Positions 55,622 to 63,908 of a stretch of 64,000 nucleotides of DNA are shown in pieces; position 1 is the stretch's first letter; each line of letters opens with the position of its first letter. This DNA comes from Cytophagales bacterium (GTDB taxonomy: Bacteria; Bacteroidota; Bacteroidia; Cytophagales; Cyclobacteriaceae). The notes below the pieces were generated by a model, which did no database searches, was not told the origin of the DNA, and worked only from the letters and a program-made list of their open reading frames with translations. The position numbers and the translations under genes were made by a program. The stretch is from positions 1 to 64,000 of the forward strand of contig JAFLBQ010000006.1 in NCBI GenBank assembly GCA_017303805.1. Reading direction: 5' to 3'.

Positions 55622-55690
55622 AAATTCAGGATTTAAAATTCAAACCGGGCTGCTTAAAATTTCTAATTTTGAATTTTAAATCCTGAATTT
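55622..55690. repeat. perfect 23-bp inverted repeat with 23-nt loop
   Basis: 55622-55644 is the exact reverse complement of 55668-55690. The arms are AT-rich (AAATTCAGG at the outer left end) and enclose 23 bases. The element begins 4 bases after the glutamate dehydrogenase stop codon and ends 11 bases before psd, so any transcript through it would fold into a long stem. No T run follows. Confidence 0.9.
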
Positions 55691-55701
55691 AGAATCGCGT
55701 T

Positions 55702-56373
55702 ATGACTATCCATAAAGAGGGCCGGGGACTGATTTTAGCAACAACTACCGTTGTTGTGATTTTAAATGTGCTGGTGGCCTCGGTTCCATCATTCTTTTCT
55801 CCAGGTGTCTATTCAATTCTTTTTTATTCGGTGCTAATCATCAGCATAATCGTGCTGTTGCTGGTGCTACAGTTTTTCAGACTCCCGTCTATAGAAGTAA
55901 ACAAAAATGAAAACCAGGTGCTGGCTCCGGCCGATGGAAAAGTTGTTGTAATTGAAGACACCGAAGAACCCGAGTATCTCCAATCCAAACGCAAACAGAT
56001 TTCAATTTTTATGTCGCCAATAAATGTGCATGTAAATCGCATGCCGGTGGGCGGCACCATTTCGTATGCCAAGTATCACCCGGGTAAATACCTGGTGGCG
56101 TGGCACCCCAAGTCCAGTACCGAAAATGAGCGCACCACTATTGCCGTAAAAATGAAAAGTGGCACCGAGGTTTTGTTTCGGCAGATTGCCGGGGCGTTGG
56201 CGCGAAGGATTAAATGGTATGTTAAAGCCGGGCAATCGCTTGAACAAGGCGATGAGTTTGGGTTTATCAAATTCGGGTCGCGCGTAGATATTTTTTTGCC
56301 CACCAATGCAAAAGTGCTGGTTAAGTTGGGTGACATAACCCGGGGCGGCAAGACGGTAATAGCCGAGTTTTAA
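55702..56373 (+). CDS. psd: phosphatidylserine decarboxylase (short, archaeal-type)
   Basis: Psd converts phosphatidylserine to phosphatidylethanolamine using a pyruvoyl group made by self-cleavage at a Gly-Ser bond. The 223-residue protein has two N-terminal TM segments (about 10-60) and the cleavage site G192-S193 in FGSRVDIFLP. PADGKVV near 77 and SPINVHVNRMPVGG near 105-118 are family marks. It is of the short class found in Bacteroidota and archaea. It lies 84 bases behind glutamate dehydrogenase across a strong inverted repeat. Confidence 0.95.
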   Translation: MTIHKEGRGLILATTTVVVILNVLVASVPSFFSPGVYSILFYSVLIISIIVLLLVLQFFRLPSIEVNKNENQVLAPADGKVVVIEDTEEPEYLQSKRKQISIFMSPINVHVNRMPVGGTISYAKYHPGKYLVAWHPKSSTENERTTIAVKMKSGTEVLFRQIAGALARRIKWYVKAGQSLEQGDEFGFIKFGSRVDIFLPTNAKVLVKLGDITRGGKTVIAEF

Positions 56374-56387
56374 CCTCGATTTGTATG

Positions 56388-56411
56388 ATTCTTATCAATT
56401 TTGATAAGAAT
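56388..56411. repeat. 11-bp inverted repeat between psd and the desaturase gene
   Basis: ATTCTTATCAA and TTGATAAGAAT are reverse complements separated by only two bases (56399-56400), giving a 24-bp near-perfect palindrome. It lies 15 bases behind psd and 110 bases before the desaturase start. It may be a regulator-binding site or a weak terminator (three T follow). Confidence 0.6.
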
Positions 56412-56520
56412 TTGTCCTGCTAACGTCCGTTTCATTCGGGTTGATTCCGTACCTTTCAAAAATGGTGTTCTCCCAGAGTGGAGGCTCCCTAATTCAACCC
56501 GATGCTTTAATCCATATCCA

Positions 56521-57639
56521 ATGAATCTGAACCTTAAGTTCGCTAACCGCCAGCAAGATTTTTTTGTAACGCTTAACCAACGGGTAAATACTTATTTTAA
56601 AACCAATAAGATTGAGCGCACCGGAAACACCGAGATGGTTATAAAAACGGTCTTCATGCTTTCGCTGTATTTTGTACCCTACGCATTATTGATTGGTGGA
56701 ATAACAACTAACCTGTGGGTGATGTTGGCCCTTTGTGTGGTGATGGGTCTTGGTATGGCAGGCATTGGTCTTTCTATAATGCACGATGCCAACCATGGCT
56801 CTTATTCCAACAAAAGCTGGGTTAACAACCTGCTGGGTCTTACCTTAAATGTGGTGGGTGGGCATGCCCTTAATTGGAAAGTACAGCATAATGTGTTGCA
56901 TCACACCTATACCAATATTCACGATGTAGATGAAGATATTAGTCCCCGCGGAGTGTTGCGCATGGCCCCCGAATCGAAATGGATACCCATGCATAAATAC
57001 CAACATTACTACGCCTGGTTTTTTTATGGTTTAATGACTCTGGTGTGGGTGTTTGTAAAAGATTTTGTACGCTTGATAAAATACCAGCGCGATGGCTTGA
57101 TAAAAAAGCAAAAGACAACTGCGGTGCGCGAGTGGCTATTTATGCTTACCACCAAGGCGATTTACTTTACCTACATCTTTGTAGTGCCTATGCAGGTATT
57201 AAATCTGAGCTTTGGCCAGGTTTTAATTGGCTTTCTGGTAATGCATTACATAGCAGGTTTTATTCTGGCCATTATCTTTCAACCGGCCCATGTGGTAGAA
57301 GGTACAGAATACCCCCTGCCCGATGAAAACGGAAACCTGGAAAACAATTGGGCTATTCATCAACTGCACACCACCACCAATTTTGGCCATAGAGAAAAAT
57401 TATTTTCGTGGTACGTGGGGGGCTTAAACTACCAGGTAGAACATCATCTTTTTCCAAACATCTGCCATGTGCATTACCGGGCTATTGCTGGTATTGTAGA
57501 ACAAACAGCTACCGAATTTGGCTTGCCGTACAAATCCAAGCCCACCTTTTTACAAGCTATAGTAGCCCATGCCCGGCAATTAAAGTGGTTGGGGCACCGC
57601 CCCGATTTACGGCCGGCAACGGTTGCCCAGGCAGCCTGA
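56521..57639 (+). CDS. membrane fatty acid desaturase
   Basis: A 372-residue di-iron desaturase of the acyl-lipid/linoleoyl-CoA group. The three histidine boxes are H88-DAN-H92, H123-NVL-H127-H128 and QVEH308-H309, with HQLHT at 280-284 near the third. Hydrophobic pairs at about 40-85 and 205-255 form the four TM helices. The start at 56521 is 40 codons inside the longest frame because the upstream part lacks family sequence. No cytochrome b5 domain is fused. Regiochemistry and acceptor form are unknown. It ends 3 bases from recO on the other strand. Confidence 0.92.
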   Translation: MNLNLKFANRQQDFFVTLNQRVNTYFKTNKIERTGNTEMVIKTVFMLSLYFVPYALLIGGITTNLWVMLALCVVMGLGMAGIGLSIMHDANHGSYSNKSWVNNLLGLTLNVVGGHALNWKVQHNVLHHTYTNIHDVDEDISPRGVLRMAPESKWIPMHKYQHYYAWFFYGLMTLVWVFVKDFVRLIKYQRDGLIKKQKTTAVREWLFMLTTKAIYFTYIFVVPMQVLNLSFGQVLIGFLVMHYIAGFILAIIFQPAHVVEGTEYPLPDENGNLENNWAIHQLHTTTNFGHREKLFSWYVGGLNYQVEHHLFPNICHVHYRAIAGIVEQTATEFGLPYKSKPTFLQAIVAHARQLKWLGHRPDLRPATVAQAA

Positions 57640-57642
57640 GGG

Positions 57643-58308
57643 TTAGTTTAAAACTTCTTGCAGTACCGGCAACGATTTTATTTCGCCAAAACCATCGATG
57701 TGCGTTTGATAAAACCGCAGCAGGCAGGTGAGTAAACTTTTACGTTGACTATGCGATATAGGTAGAGTAGCATGGTAATCCAACAATAAAAATTGCCCCA
57801 GTAATTTTTCTTCGGGTTCGTCTAGCCAGTGGGCACCCAACACCTCGCGGGTATGGTTAGGCGCAAAGCCGAGATGCCGGCTTAAACCAATCAAAAAATG
57901 CAAATGGAAATTTTCAGGTTTGGATTGCTGATCCAATGCCATTAAGGCTTCAGCTATGAAGGTATAAATTTCTGATGCGTGACTCTGTTCCTTTACAGCT
58001 TTGTTAAGCACTTCGTTTAGAAACAGCGCAATTGTAGATTTAGAGACTTCGCGGGTAAGTGTACTGTACGGATAAAAACATTTTACTTCTTTTATGCGCA
58101 TAATGTTTCCGTTCTCTTTGTGATACACCACTAACTCCAGCAAGGTTAAGGGTTGAAACAATGCGGCTTTACTTTTTTTCGAGTGGGTGCGCACGCCATT
58201 TACAATGTAGCTCTGCAAGCCAAATTGTTCGGTAAAAATGTTTACGATTACCGAAGTATCGCCATACGGTGTTTGCCTGAAAACAATTCCCTTGGTTTTA
58301 ACCAGCAC
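57643..58308 (-). CDS. recO: DNA repair protein RecO
   Basis: RecO helps load RecA on single-stranded DNA together with RecR. The 221 residues have the N-terminal OB-fold (TKGIVFRQTPYGDTSVIVNIFTEQFG) and an alpha-helical C-terminal part; the zinc-binding cysteines of many RecO proteins are absent, as is usual in several Bacteroidota. It starts 3 bases after tdk, so the two are one transcript. Confidence 0.95.
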   Translation of the reverse strand: MLVKTKGIVFRQTPYGDTSVIVNIFTEQFGLQSYIVNGVRTHSKKSKAALFQPLTLLELVVYHKENGNIMRIKEVKCFYPYSTLTREVSKSTIALFLNEVLNKAVKEQSHASEIYTFIAEALMALDQQSKPENFHLHFLIGLSRHLGFAPNHTREVLGAHWLDEPEEKLLGQFLLLDYHATLPISHSQRKSLLTCLLRFYQTHIDGFGEIKSLPVLQEVLN

Positions 58309-58311
58309 GGT

Positions 58312-58908
58312 TTACTCGTTCTTTTTTTTTGTTTCGTTATAAAAGGCCTGGCGGCTGCGGGCTTCGTAGGTATTCTTTTCGCCTAATAAAACTTGCTTGT
58401 GGTTATCGGATAGCCGATAGGAAAACGAAGCCAACTCACCGGTTTGAGCACAGATGGCGTGCACCTTGGTTACATACTCGGCCACAGCCAGCAAGAAGGG
58501 CATGGCCCCAAAGGGTTTTCCTTCATAGTCCATATCCAGGCCGGCTACAATTACCCGCTTGCCATTATTGGCTAAGGTATTACACACTTCTACAATGGCT
58601 TCGTCAAAAAACTGAGCTTCGTCTATGCCCACTACATCGCACTCGCCTGCCAGCAACATAATGTCCGATGCAAACTGAACAGGAGTGCTGCGGATTTCCC
58701 GTTCGTTATGCGACACAATTTTTTCGGTGTGGTAGCGGGTGTCCAACGCAGGTTTAAAAATTTCAACCTTTTGTTGAGCAATAAGTGCCCGGTTAAGTCT
58801 GCGAATCAGTTCTTCGGTTTTGCCGCTAAACATGCAGCCGCAGATCACTTCGATCCAACCGCTTTTTCCTGAGGGCGATGTTCGGCCAATGTTGGGCTCA
58901 ATAAACAT
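58312..58908 (-). CDS. tdk: thymidine kinase
   Basis: A 198-residue type II thymidine kinase. The P-loop is GCMFSGKT at 24-31 and the lasso and catalytic region hold GIDEAQFFD. The zinc-binding cysteines found in most type II kinases are reduced: only one remains in ICAQTGELASFSYRL where CxxC is usual, and the final pair is missing. The thymidine-binding SFSYRL region is kept. It precedes recO by 3 bases. Confidence 0.95.
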   Translation of the reverse strand: MFIEPNIGRTSPSGKSGWIEVICGCMFSGKTEELIRRLNRALIAQQKVEIFKPALDTRYHTEKIVSHNEREIRSTPVQFASDIMLLAGECDVVGIDEAQFFDEAIVEVCNTLANNGKRVIVAGLDMDYEGKPFGAMPFLLAVAEYVTKVHAICAQTGELASFSYRLSDNHKQVLLGEKNTYEARSRQAFYNETKKKNE

Positions 58909-58954
58909 GCGTGCAATTTAGGGATTAGATATTGTAAAATCTGAAAGTAAACAA

Positions 58955-59275
58955 TCAGTCGGTATAGTTTAGATGGGGTAGCTTGCACTGCTGGGGAATG
59001 CGCACCCGGCAGGTATCAACTACTGCAGCCTGGCAGGCAAGCCGCTCGTTAGCGGCCAGTTCGCCCTGTATGCGATACAGTTCTTCTGCCGGGGTTAAAG
59101 GTTTAAAGGCAGCGCTACCGGCTACAATAACAAATTTACAGGTGGTACATCGTCCCTTGCCGCCACAGGCATGCATCCAATCCACCTGGCTTTGGTGCAT
59201 AAGCGTTAGTACCGTACTGCCCGCATTGCCAGTAACTTCCTTTTGGCCCAAATTTTCAATTACTATCTTTACCAT
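58955..59275 (-). CDS. 2Fe-2S ferredoxin
   Basis: A 106-residue plant-type or vertebrate-type ferredoxin. The cluster ligands are C37, C43, C46 and C81 (ACGGKGRCTTC ... LACQA), with the C-x5-C-x2-C spacing of the adrenodoxin/ISC group. The ATG at 59275 is favoured over one 9 codons upstream because it starts right at the first strand (VKIVIENLG). It transfers electrons, but the partner is not known. It is divergent from the unknown protein gene, with 39 bases between the starts. Confidence 0.92.
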   Translation of the reverse strand: MVKIVIENLGQKEVTGNAGSTVLTLMHQSQVDWMHACGGKGRCTTCKFVIVAGSAAFKPLTPAEELYRIQGELAANERLACQAAVVDTCRVRIPQQCKLPHLNYTD

Positions 59276-59314
59276 GCGTTGTACGAAGCAACAAGAATAC
59301 AAAATAAGCCCGGC

Positions 59315-60310
59315 ATGGATGAAAGAATAAAATTAAAGGCCATAGAGCACTACGCCATTCAGGCGGCCAATCAATTGGCAGAAGGTTTTTTTTCGCGCAA
59401 AGCGCGGATAACAGGCCCCGAAATTCTCTCGCTGTGCGAAGTAAAGCAGGTAAACTTTTTTATTCTTCATGATTTACTTACAACCTGGCAGCAAGAGGTA
59501 CAGAATTTTAAAAGTCCGTATTTCGACTACGATGCAAAGCCGGTGGCGGAAGCCTTAAGCCAGTTTCAAAACACGCTCAGCAATCATATCTCAATTGGCA
59601 AATCTGATTTTTTGCCCTTGTTGAAACGCGGTATTAGTCAAACGTTGTTTTTGATTTTAGACCCGTATGATTTTTATGCCGAGTTGTTGGATAGTAAAAC
59701 CGACCCGTTGCCGCTTGCTTATCTCGACAATCAGGTGAAGTACGTAAAAATCAACAAAGCTCCGCTGGAGAAACTTGTTGCCCGGCTTAAAGAAAAAAAT
59801 CAACAGGCTTTGTCTGGCAAAGAAGCTTTCGCCTGGCTAGATCAGATTCTGGAAGAGGTAAACTTTACACCCGAAGATGTAGAACCCTACCTGGCGGTTT
59901 TTGGAAAAATTGTGCCCTTGCAGGTAACAGATTTTTTTGAAGCCAAACCGGTTGTAGTTGAACCGGCCCCAACTCCGCCTGTGGAAATTAAACAAACCGA
60001 GTTGAAGCCGGTAGCGCCTGTTGTAAGCACGCCTGTTACTACCGAAATAAAAACAACGTTAGCCGACAACCTGGCTAAACAAAAAATTACGCGACTAAAA
60101 GAAAGCCTTACAATAAATCAGAAGTTCATGTTCACGAAAGTGCTCTTTCATGGCGACTTTGAGATTTTTACGGAAGCCATCGAAAAGTTAGACCGGATGG
60201 ATAACATGGCTCAGGCCCAACGGTTTATTGACGATGGGTACCCCGATTGGGATAGGGAGGGCGAAGAATACCTCGAGTTTCTGGAAATAGTGCAGAGCAG
60301 ATTTCGCTAA
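59315..60310 (+). CDS. protein of unknown function with proline-rich linker
   Basis: A 331-residue cytosolic protein without a recognised family. The N-terminal half (1-215) is helical and acidic; about 215-250 is a Pro/Val/Thr-rich linker (APTPPVEIKQTELKPVAPVV); the last 70 residues form a compact helical module (LTINQKFMFTKVLFHGDFEIF and the ending WDREGEEYLEFLEIV). That C-terminal module resembles ones seen in other unassigned Bacteroidota proteins. The start at 59315 (MDERIKLKAIEHYA) is well inside the longest frame. It diverges from the ferredoxin gene. Confidence 0.75.
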   Translation: MDERIKLKAIEHYAIQAANQLAEGFFSRKARITGPEILSLCEVKQVNFFILHDLLTTWQQEVQNFKSPYFDYDAKPVAEALSQFQNTLSNHISIGKSDFLPLLKRGISQTLFLILDPYDFYAELLDSKTDPLPLAYLDNQVKYVKINKAPLEKLVARLKEKNQQALSGKEAFAWLDQILEEVNFTPEDVEPYLAVFGKIVPLQVTDFFEAKPVVVEPAPTPPVEIKQTELKPVAPVVSTPVTTEIKTTLADNLAKQKITRLKESLTINQKFMFTKVLFHGDFEIFTEAIEKLDRMDNMAQAQRFIDDGYPDWDREGEEYLEFLEIVQSRFR

Positions 60311-61585
60311 TCAAATTCGCTGCAGCACCTGGCTTCGGTGCGAGTCGAGCTTTAACAGAATAAACAGCAGCGTGGTAAAACTCCACAATGCCGAACCTCC
60401 GTAGCTAAAGAAGGGCAGGGGAATACCAATTACAGGAAATAACCCGATGGTCATGCCGATGTTAATAGCAAAGTGAAAAAAGAAAATGCTGGCAACGGAA
60501 TACCCGTAAGCCCGCGCAAAGCGGTTCTTCTGTCGTTCGGCAATAAAAATAATTCGCTGCATAAAAAAGATAAAGAGCACCACTATTACCAGACTTCCGA
60601 GCCAGCCGTGTTCTTCGCCAATCGTACAAAAAATAAAATCGGTACTCTGCTCCGGTACAAAATCAAACTTGGTTTGGGTGCCTTTTAAAAATCCTTTACC
60701 CGAAAAACCACCACTACCAATTGCAATTTTAGACTGTGTAACATTCCAGTTAATACCCATGGGGTCGAAGTTAGGGTTAACCAGGGCCTCCAGCCGTTTC
60801 TTGTGCCGCTCGGGCAGTAAATTGTTAATTACATAATCAAAACTTTCGATAGTGCCTATTAAAAGCAACGCCCCAAAGGTGAGTGTTACGATGCGTTTAA
60901 CGGTACGCTTGCCAAAAATGATAAGTAATACCAGCACACCACCAATTAAACCGTGCAGGTACAATTGGTTTTCTACTATCAACGTTAAAATTGCCAATGC
61001 AGCCATTGCAATGCCTACAATCAAAATGAAAGGCGACATGCCCTCGCGGTAGAACACGAGTAAGAACGAAAGAAATACCAGCGCTGTACCAAAGTCTTTC
61101 TGAAGAATAATTAACCCCATAGGCACCAGCATGAGTACAAACAGAATGGCCTGGTTGCGCAGGCTATCCATTTTAAAACCAACGCTGCCAATAAATTTAG
61201 AAATGGCAAGGGCTGTAATAAATTTTGCAAATTCAGACGGTTGCACGCCAAACGAACCAATGCCTATCCACGATTTATTACCTCCCACTTCTTTACCAAT
61301 AAGCGGTATTAACATTAATACGAATAGAATAACGGCATAGAAGATATACGCAAACGTTTCGTAAAAGCGCATGTCGATAATAACAATGGCCAGGATGATG
61401 AACACCGAAGCCGCAATGAACATGAGTTGCCGGCCTGAATTTAATCCTAAGTCAAAAATGGATTGGTTGGCGGTTTCGTCATATACGGCTGCAAAAATGT
61501 TGAACCACCCAAGTGCCACCATTAAAAGATATAGCAGCACCGAGATCCAATCTAATTTACCTGATATGTCGGCTTCGCGGCTCAT
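60311..61585 (-). CDS. rodA: rod-shape protein RodA (SEDS glycosyltransferase)
   Basis: RodA is the SEDS-family peptidoglycan polymerase of the cell elongation complex. The 424-residue membrane protein has about ten TM segments, with landmarks VGGNKSWIGIGSFGVQPSEFAK, LQKDFGTALVF, the cytosolic EQSTDFIFCTIGEEHGW and the final FFSYGGSALW. It starts on the ATGA overlap with the PBP2 gene, so PBP2 and RodA are made together, as expected for an obligate pair. Confidence 0.97.
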   Translation of the reverse strand: MSREADISGKLDWISVLLYLLMVALGWFNIFAAVYDETANQSIFDLGLNSGRQLMFIAASVFIILAIVIIDMRFYETFAYIFYAVILFVLMLIPLIGKEVGGNKSWIGIGSFGVQPSEFAKFITALAISKFIGSVGFKMDSLRNQAILFVLMLVPMGLIILQKDFGTALVFLSFLLVFYREGMSPFILIVGIAMAALAILTLIVENQLYLHGLIGGVLVLLIIFGKRTVKRIVTLTFGALLLIGTIESFDYVINNLLPERHKKRLEALVNPNFDPMGINWNVTQSKIAIGSGGFSGKGFLKGTQTKFDFVPEQSTDFIFCTIGEEHGWLGSLVIVVLFIFFMQRIIFIAERQKNRFARAYGYSVASIFFFHFAINIGMTIGLFPVIGIPLPFFSYGGSALWSFTTLLFILLKLDSHRSQVLQRI

Positions 61586-63396
61586 TCAAACTTGTTATTG
61601 AGAACATACTGCTCAATGTGAGGTCGTTTGGTGGCGCCAAACAAATATTTTTCAATCATTAAGCTGGCAATGGAAGCAGCGGCCCGGGCACCCTGGCCTG
61701 CATCTTCCACATATACCGAAATAGCAATTTTTGGATTATCGCGCGGAGCGAAGGCAATAAATACCGAATGATCAAATAAAGGCGGAGCATTTTGTACCGT
61801 TCCGGTTTTACCGCAAACAATTACGCCAGCCAATTTAGCGCGGTATTGGCCGGTACCCTCTTCAACTACCTTTTGCATGGCATCTACTGCAACAATAAAA
61901 TACGAAGAGTCGATAGTAGTATAGTGGCGTTGCGTGTAGTGTGGAAGTGGCTGGCCATTTTCGCCTATGGCTTTTACCAGGTGCGGTGTGTAGTAATAAC
62001 CCCGGTTGGCAATGGTGGCTGCAAAGTTTGCCATTTGTATGGGCACCACCAGGTTTTCGCCTTCACCAATGGCAATAGAATAAATGTTAGAGAATTTCCA
62101 GGGGCGGTTGCGATAGGCTCGGTCGTAATAGGCCGGTGTAGGAATCAGGCCATCTTTTTCGTTGGGCAAATCGATGCCCAGGCGTTTGCCAAACCCAAAA
62201 CTGGTAATGTGCTTATTCCATTCTTCTAACCCAATGCGCGTATCGGCAAACGGATCGTTTACAATACCTTTATTGAGCATGCGCCTGAGCACGTTGTGGA
62301 AGTACGGATTGCATGAATTGGCAATGGCACCGCGCAAGTCTTCATTGCTGTGTGCCCCGTGGCAGTTGATTACGGAACGATCGCACCGGATGCGTGTGTC
62401 GGGGGTTAGTACTTTTTCCTGGAGGGCCGTCATTGCCTGGGCAATTTTAAAAATGGAACCCGGGCGGTATTGTGCCATCAGCGGGCGGTTGAACAATGGC
62501 TTGAGCGAATCGCTGCTGATGAGTTTGAAATTGGAACTATAGTAGCGGCCGGTAAGCAGCGAAGGATCGTACGAAGGGCCGGAAACAAGGGATAGAATTT
62601 CTCCGCTGGCAGGTTCAATGGCAACAATGGATCCGGCTTTCCCTTTCATTAAAAACTCGCCATACTGTTGCAGGTCTAAATCAATACCGGTATAGAGGTT
62701 GGCGCCCGGTACCGAAAGCGTATCGTACTCGCCATTTTTAAACGATCCTTTCTCTATTCCTTTTACATTGCGAAGTTTAAAACGTACACCCCGTTTGCCA
62801 CGAAGAAACTCTTCGTAAAATGCTTCTATTCCACTTTGGCCTACATAGTCGCCTTGTTTGTAAATGCCGGAAGCATCGCGGGCCAGGTTTTCTTTGCTGA
62901 TTTCGCTTACATAACCCAATGCGTTGGCCAGCGTGGGCGATTGGTACGCACGCGTTGTTCGCGCCTGTACATAAAACCCGGGAAACTCATCCAGATGATC
63001 CTGAATGCGGGCAAAGTCGATGTTGGAAAGTTGATTTAAAAAGAGCGTAGGCTTATAAGGCGAGTATTCCTTGCGCGCTTTCATTTCCCTAAACTTTGCG
63101 CGAAGTTCCTGCCGCGATAATCCTACTACGGTACAAAAGCGGGCCGAATCAAACTTCTTTACTTCTTTCATCACCACCTGAATGTCGAACTCGGGGGTGT
63201 TGTACACTATTAATTTATTATTGCGGTCGTAGATCAATCCCCGAAAGGGGTACTCTACCTGGCGCATGATTGCATTGCCATCGGCCAGTTCGGCATAGCG
63301 GTTGTCGGCAACCTGAATAAAGAAAAGCCTGACGAGAAAAATAAGTCCCACCAAAGCAACCACCACTTGCACTATTTCTCTCCGGCCCTCGTTCAT
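61582..63396 (-). CDS. mrdA: penicillin-binding protein 2
   Basis: The 604-residue class B penicillin-binding protein that cross-links wall at the side. It has one TM segment (about 9-28), a pedestal domain to about 235 and the transpeptidase domain with S314-IFK317 (nucleophile Ser 314), S361-CN363 and K530-TG. All three motifs are intact. The gene overlaps mreD and rodA by 4 bases each. It is of normal length for a Bacteroidota PBP2. Confidence 0.97.
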   Translation of the reverse strand: MNEGRREIVQVVVALVGLIFLVRLFFIQVADNRYAELADGNAIMRQVEYPFRGLIYDRNNKLIVYNTPEFDIQVVMKEVKKFDSARFCTVVGLSRQELRAKFREMKARKEYSPYKPTLFLNQLSNIDFARIQDHLDEFPGFYVQARTTRAYQSPTLANALGYVSEISKENLARDASGIYKQGDYVGQSGIEAFYEEFLRGKRGVRFKLRNVKGIEKGSFKNGEYDTLSVPGANLYTGIDLDLQQYGEFLMKGKAGSIVAIEPASGEILSLVSGPSYDPSLLTGRYYSSNFKLISSDSLKPLFNRPLMAQYRPGSIFKIAQAMTALQEKVLTPDTRIRCDRSVINCHGAHSNEDLRGAIANSCNPYFHNVLRRMLNKGIVNDPFADTRIGLEEWNKHITSFGFGKRLGIDLPNEKDGLIPTPAYYDRAYRNRPWKFSNIYSIAIGEGENLVVPIQMANFAATIANRGYYYTPHLVKAIGENGQPLPHYTQRHYTTIDSSYFIVAVDAMQKVVEEGTGQYRAKLAGVIVCGKTGTVQNAPPLFDHSVFIAFAPRDNPKIAISVYVEDAGQGARAAASIASLMIEKYLFGATKRPHIEQYVLNNKFE

Positions 63397-63908
63397 AGGC
63401 GTTTGCGTTGCGGAATTAAATATTGAAGCAGCACAATCGCAGTCATGGTAAACAGCAGGCTGGCAACAATCTTAAGCATGGTAAACCAAAACATTCCGGT
63501 GCCAGCGGCTTCTACAAAAAATAATACCAGGTGATGCAAAAACACAAGGGGCAACGTATAAACAACAAACCACTGCAGGCCTTGTGCCGCAAGGGTAGCC
63601 GATGCGCCAGAGTCATACCCACCTTGGGGGGTAATAGTGGCCAGCCAGAAGTTGCGCAAATAGGCTACCAGCACGGTAGCCAACGCATGCAAGCCCAGGC
63701 TATCGTAAAATATGTCGATGGTAAACCCCAGTATAAAACCAACCCCCATAAGCACCAGTGTATTGGTTTCTATCGGCAGTAAAAGTATGAATGCAATGTA
63801 GAGGAGGCAAAAGGAAGCGTTGAAGACAACCAGGTTGCGTAGCACCAACACCTGCACCAGGATGTAGAGTATAAAGTAGATTACCTGTATTAAGCCACCC
63901 CGGTTCAT
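63393..63908 (-). CDS. mreD: rod-shape protein MreD
   Basis: A 171-residue inner membrane protein with five hydrophobic segments, as expected for MreD, which belongs to the elongasome with MreB, MreC, PBP2 and RodA. MreD proteins diverge widely, so the call rests on size, topology (LVLMGVGFILGFTIDIFYDS at about 52-71) and its place between mreC and mrdA. It is coupled to mreC and to mrdA by ATGA overlaps. Confidence 0.93.
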   Translation of the reverse strand: MNRGGLIQVIYFILYILVQVLVLRNLVVFNASFCLLYIAFILLLPIETNTLVLMGVGFILGFTIDIFYDSLGLHALATVLVAYLRNFWLATITPQGGYDSGASATLAAQGLQWFVVYTLPLVFLHHLVLFFVEAAGTGMFWFTMLKIVASLLFTMTAIVLLQYLIPQRKRL

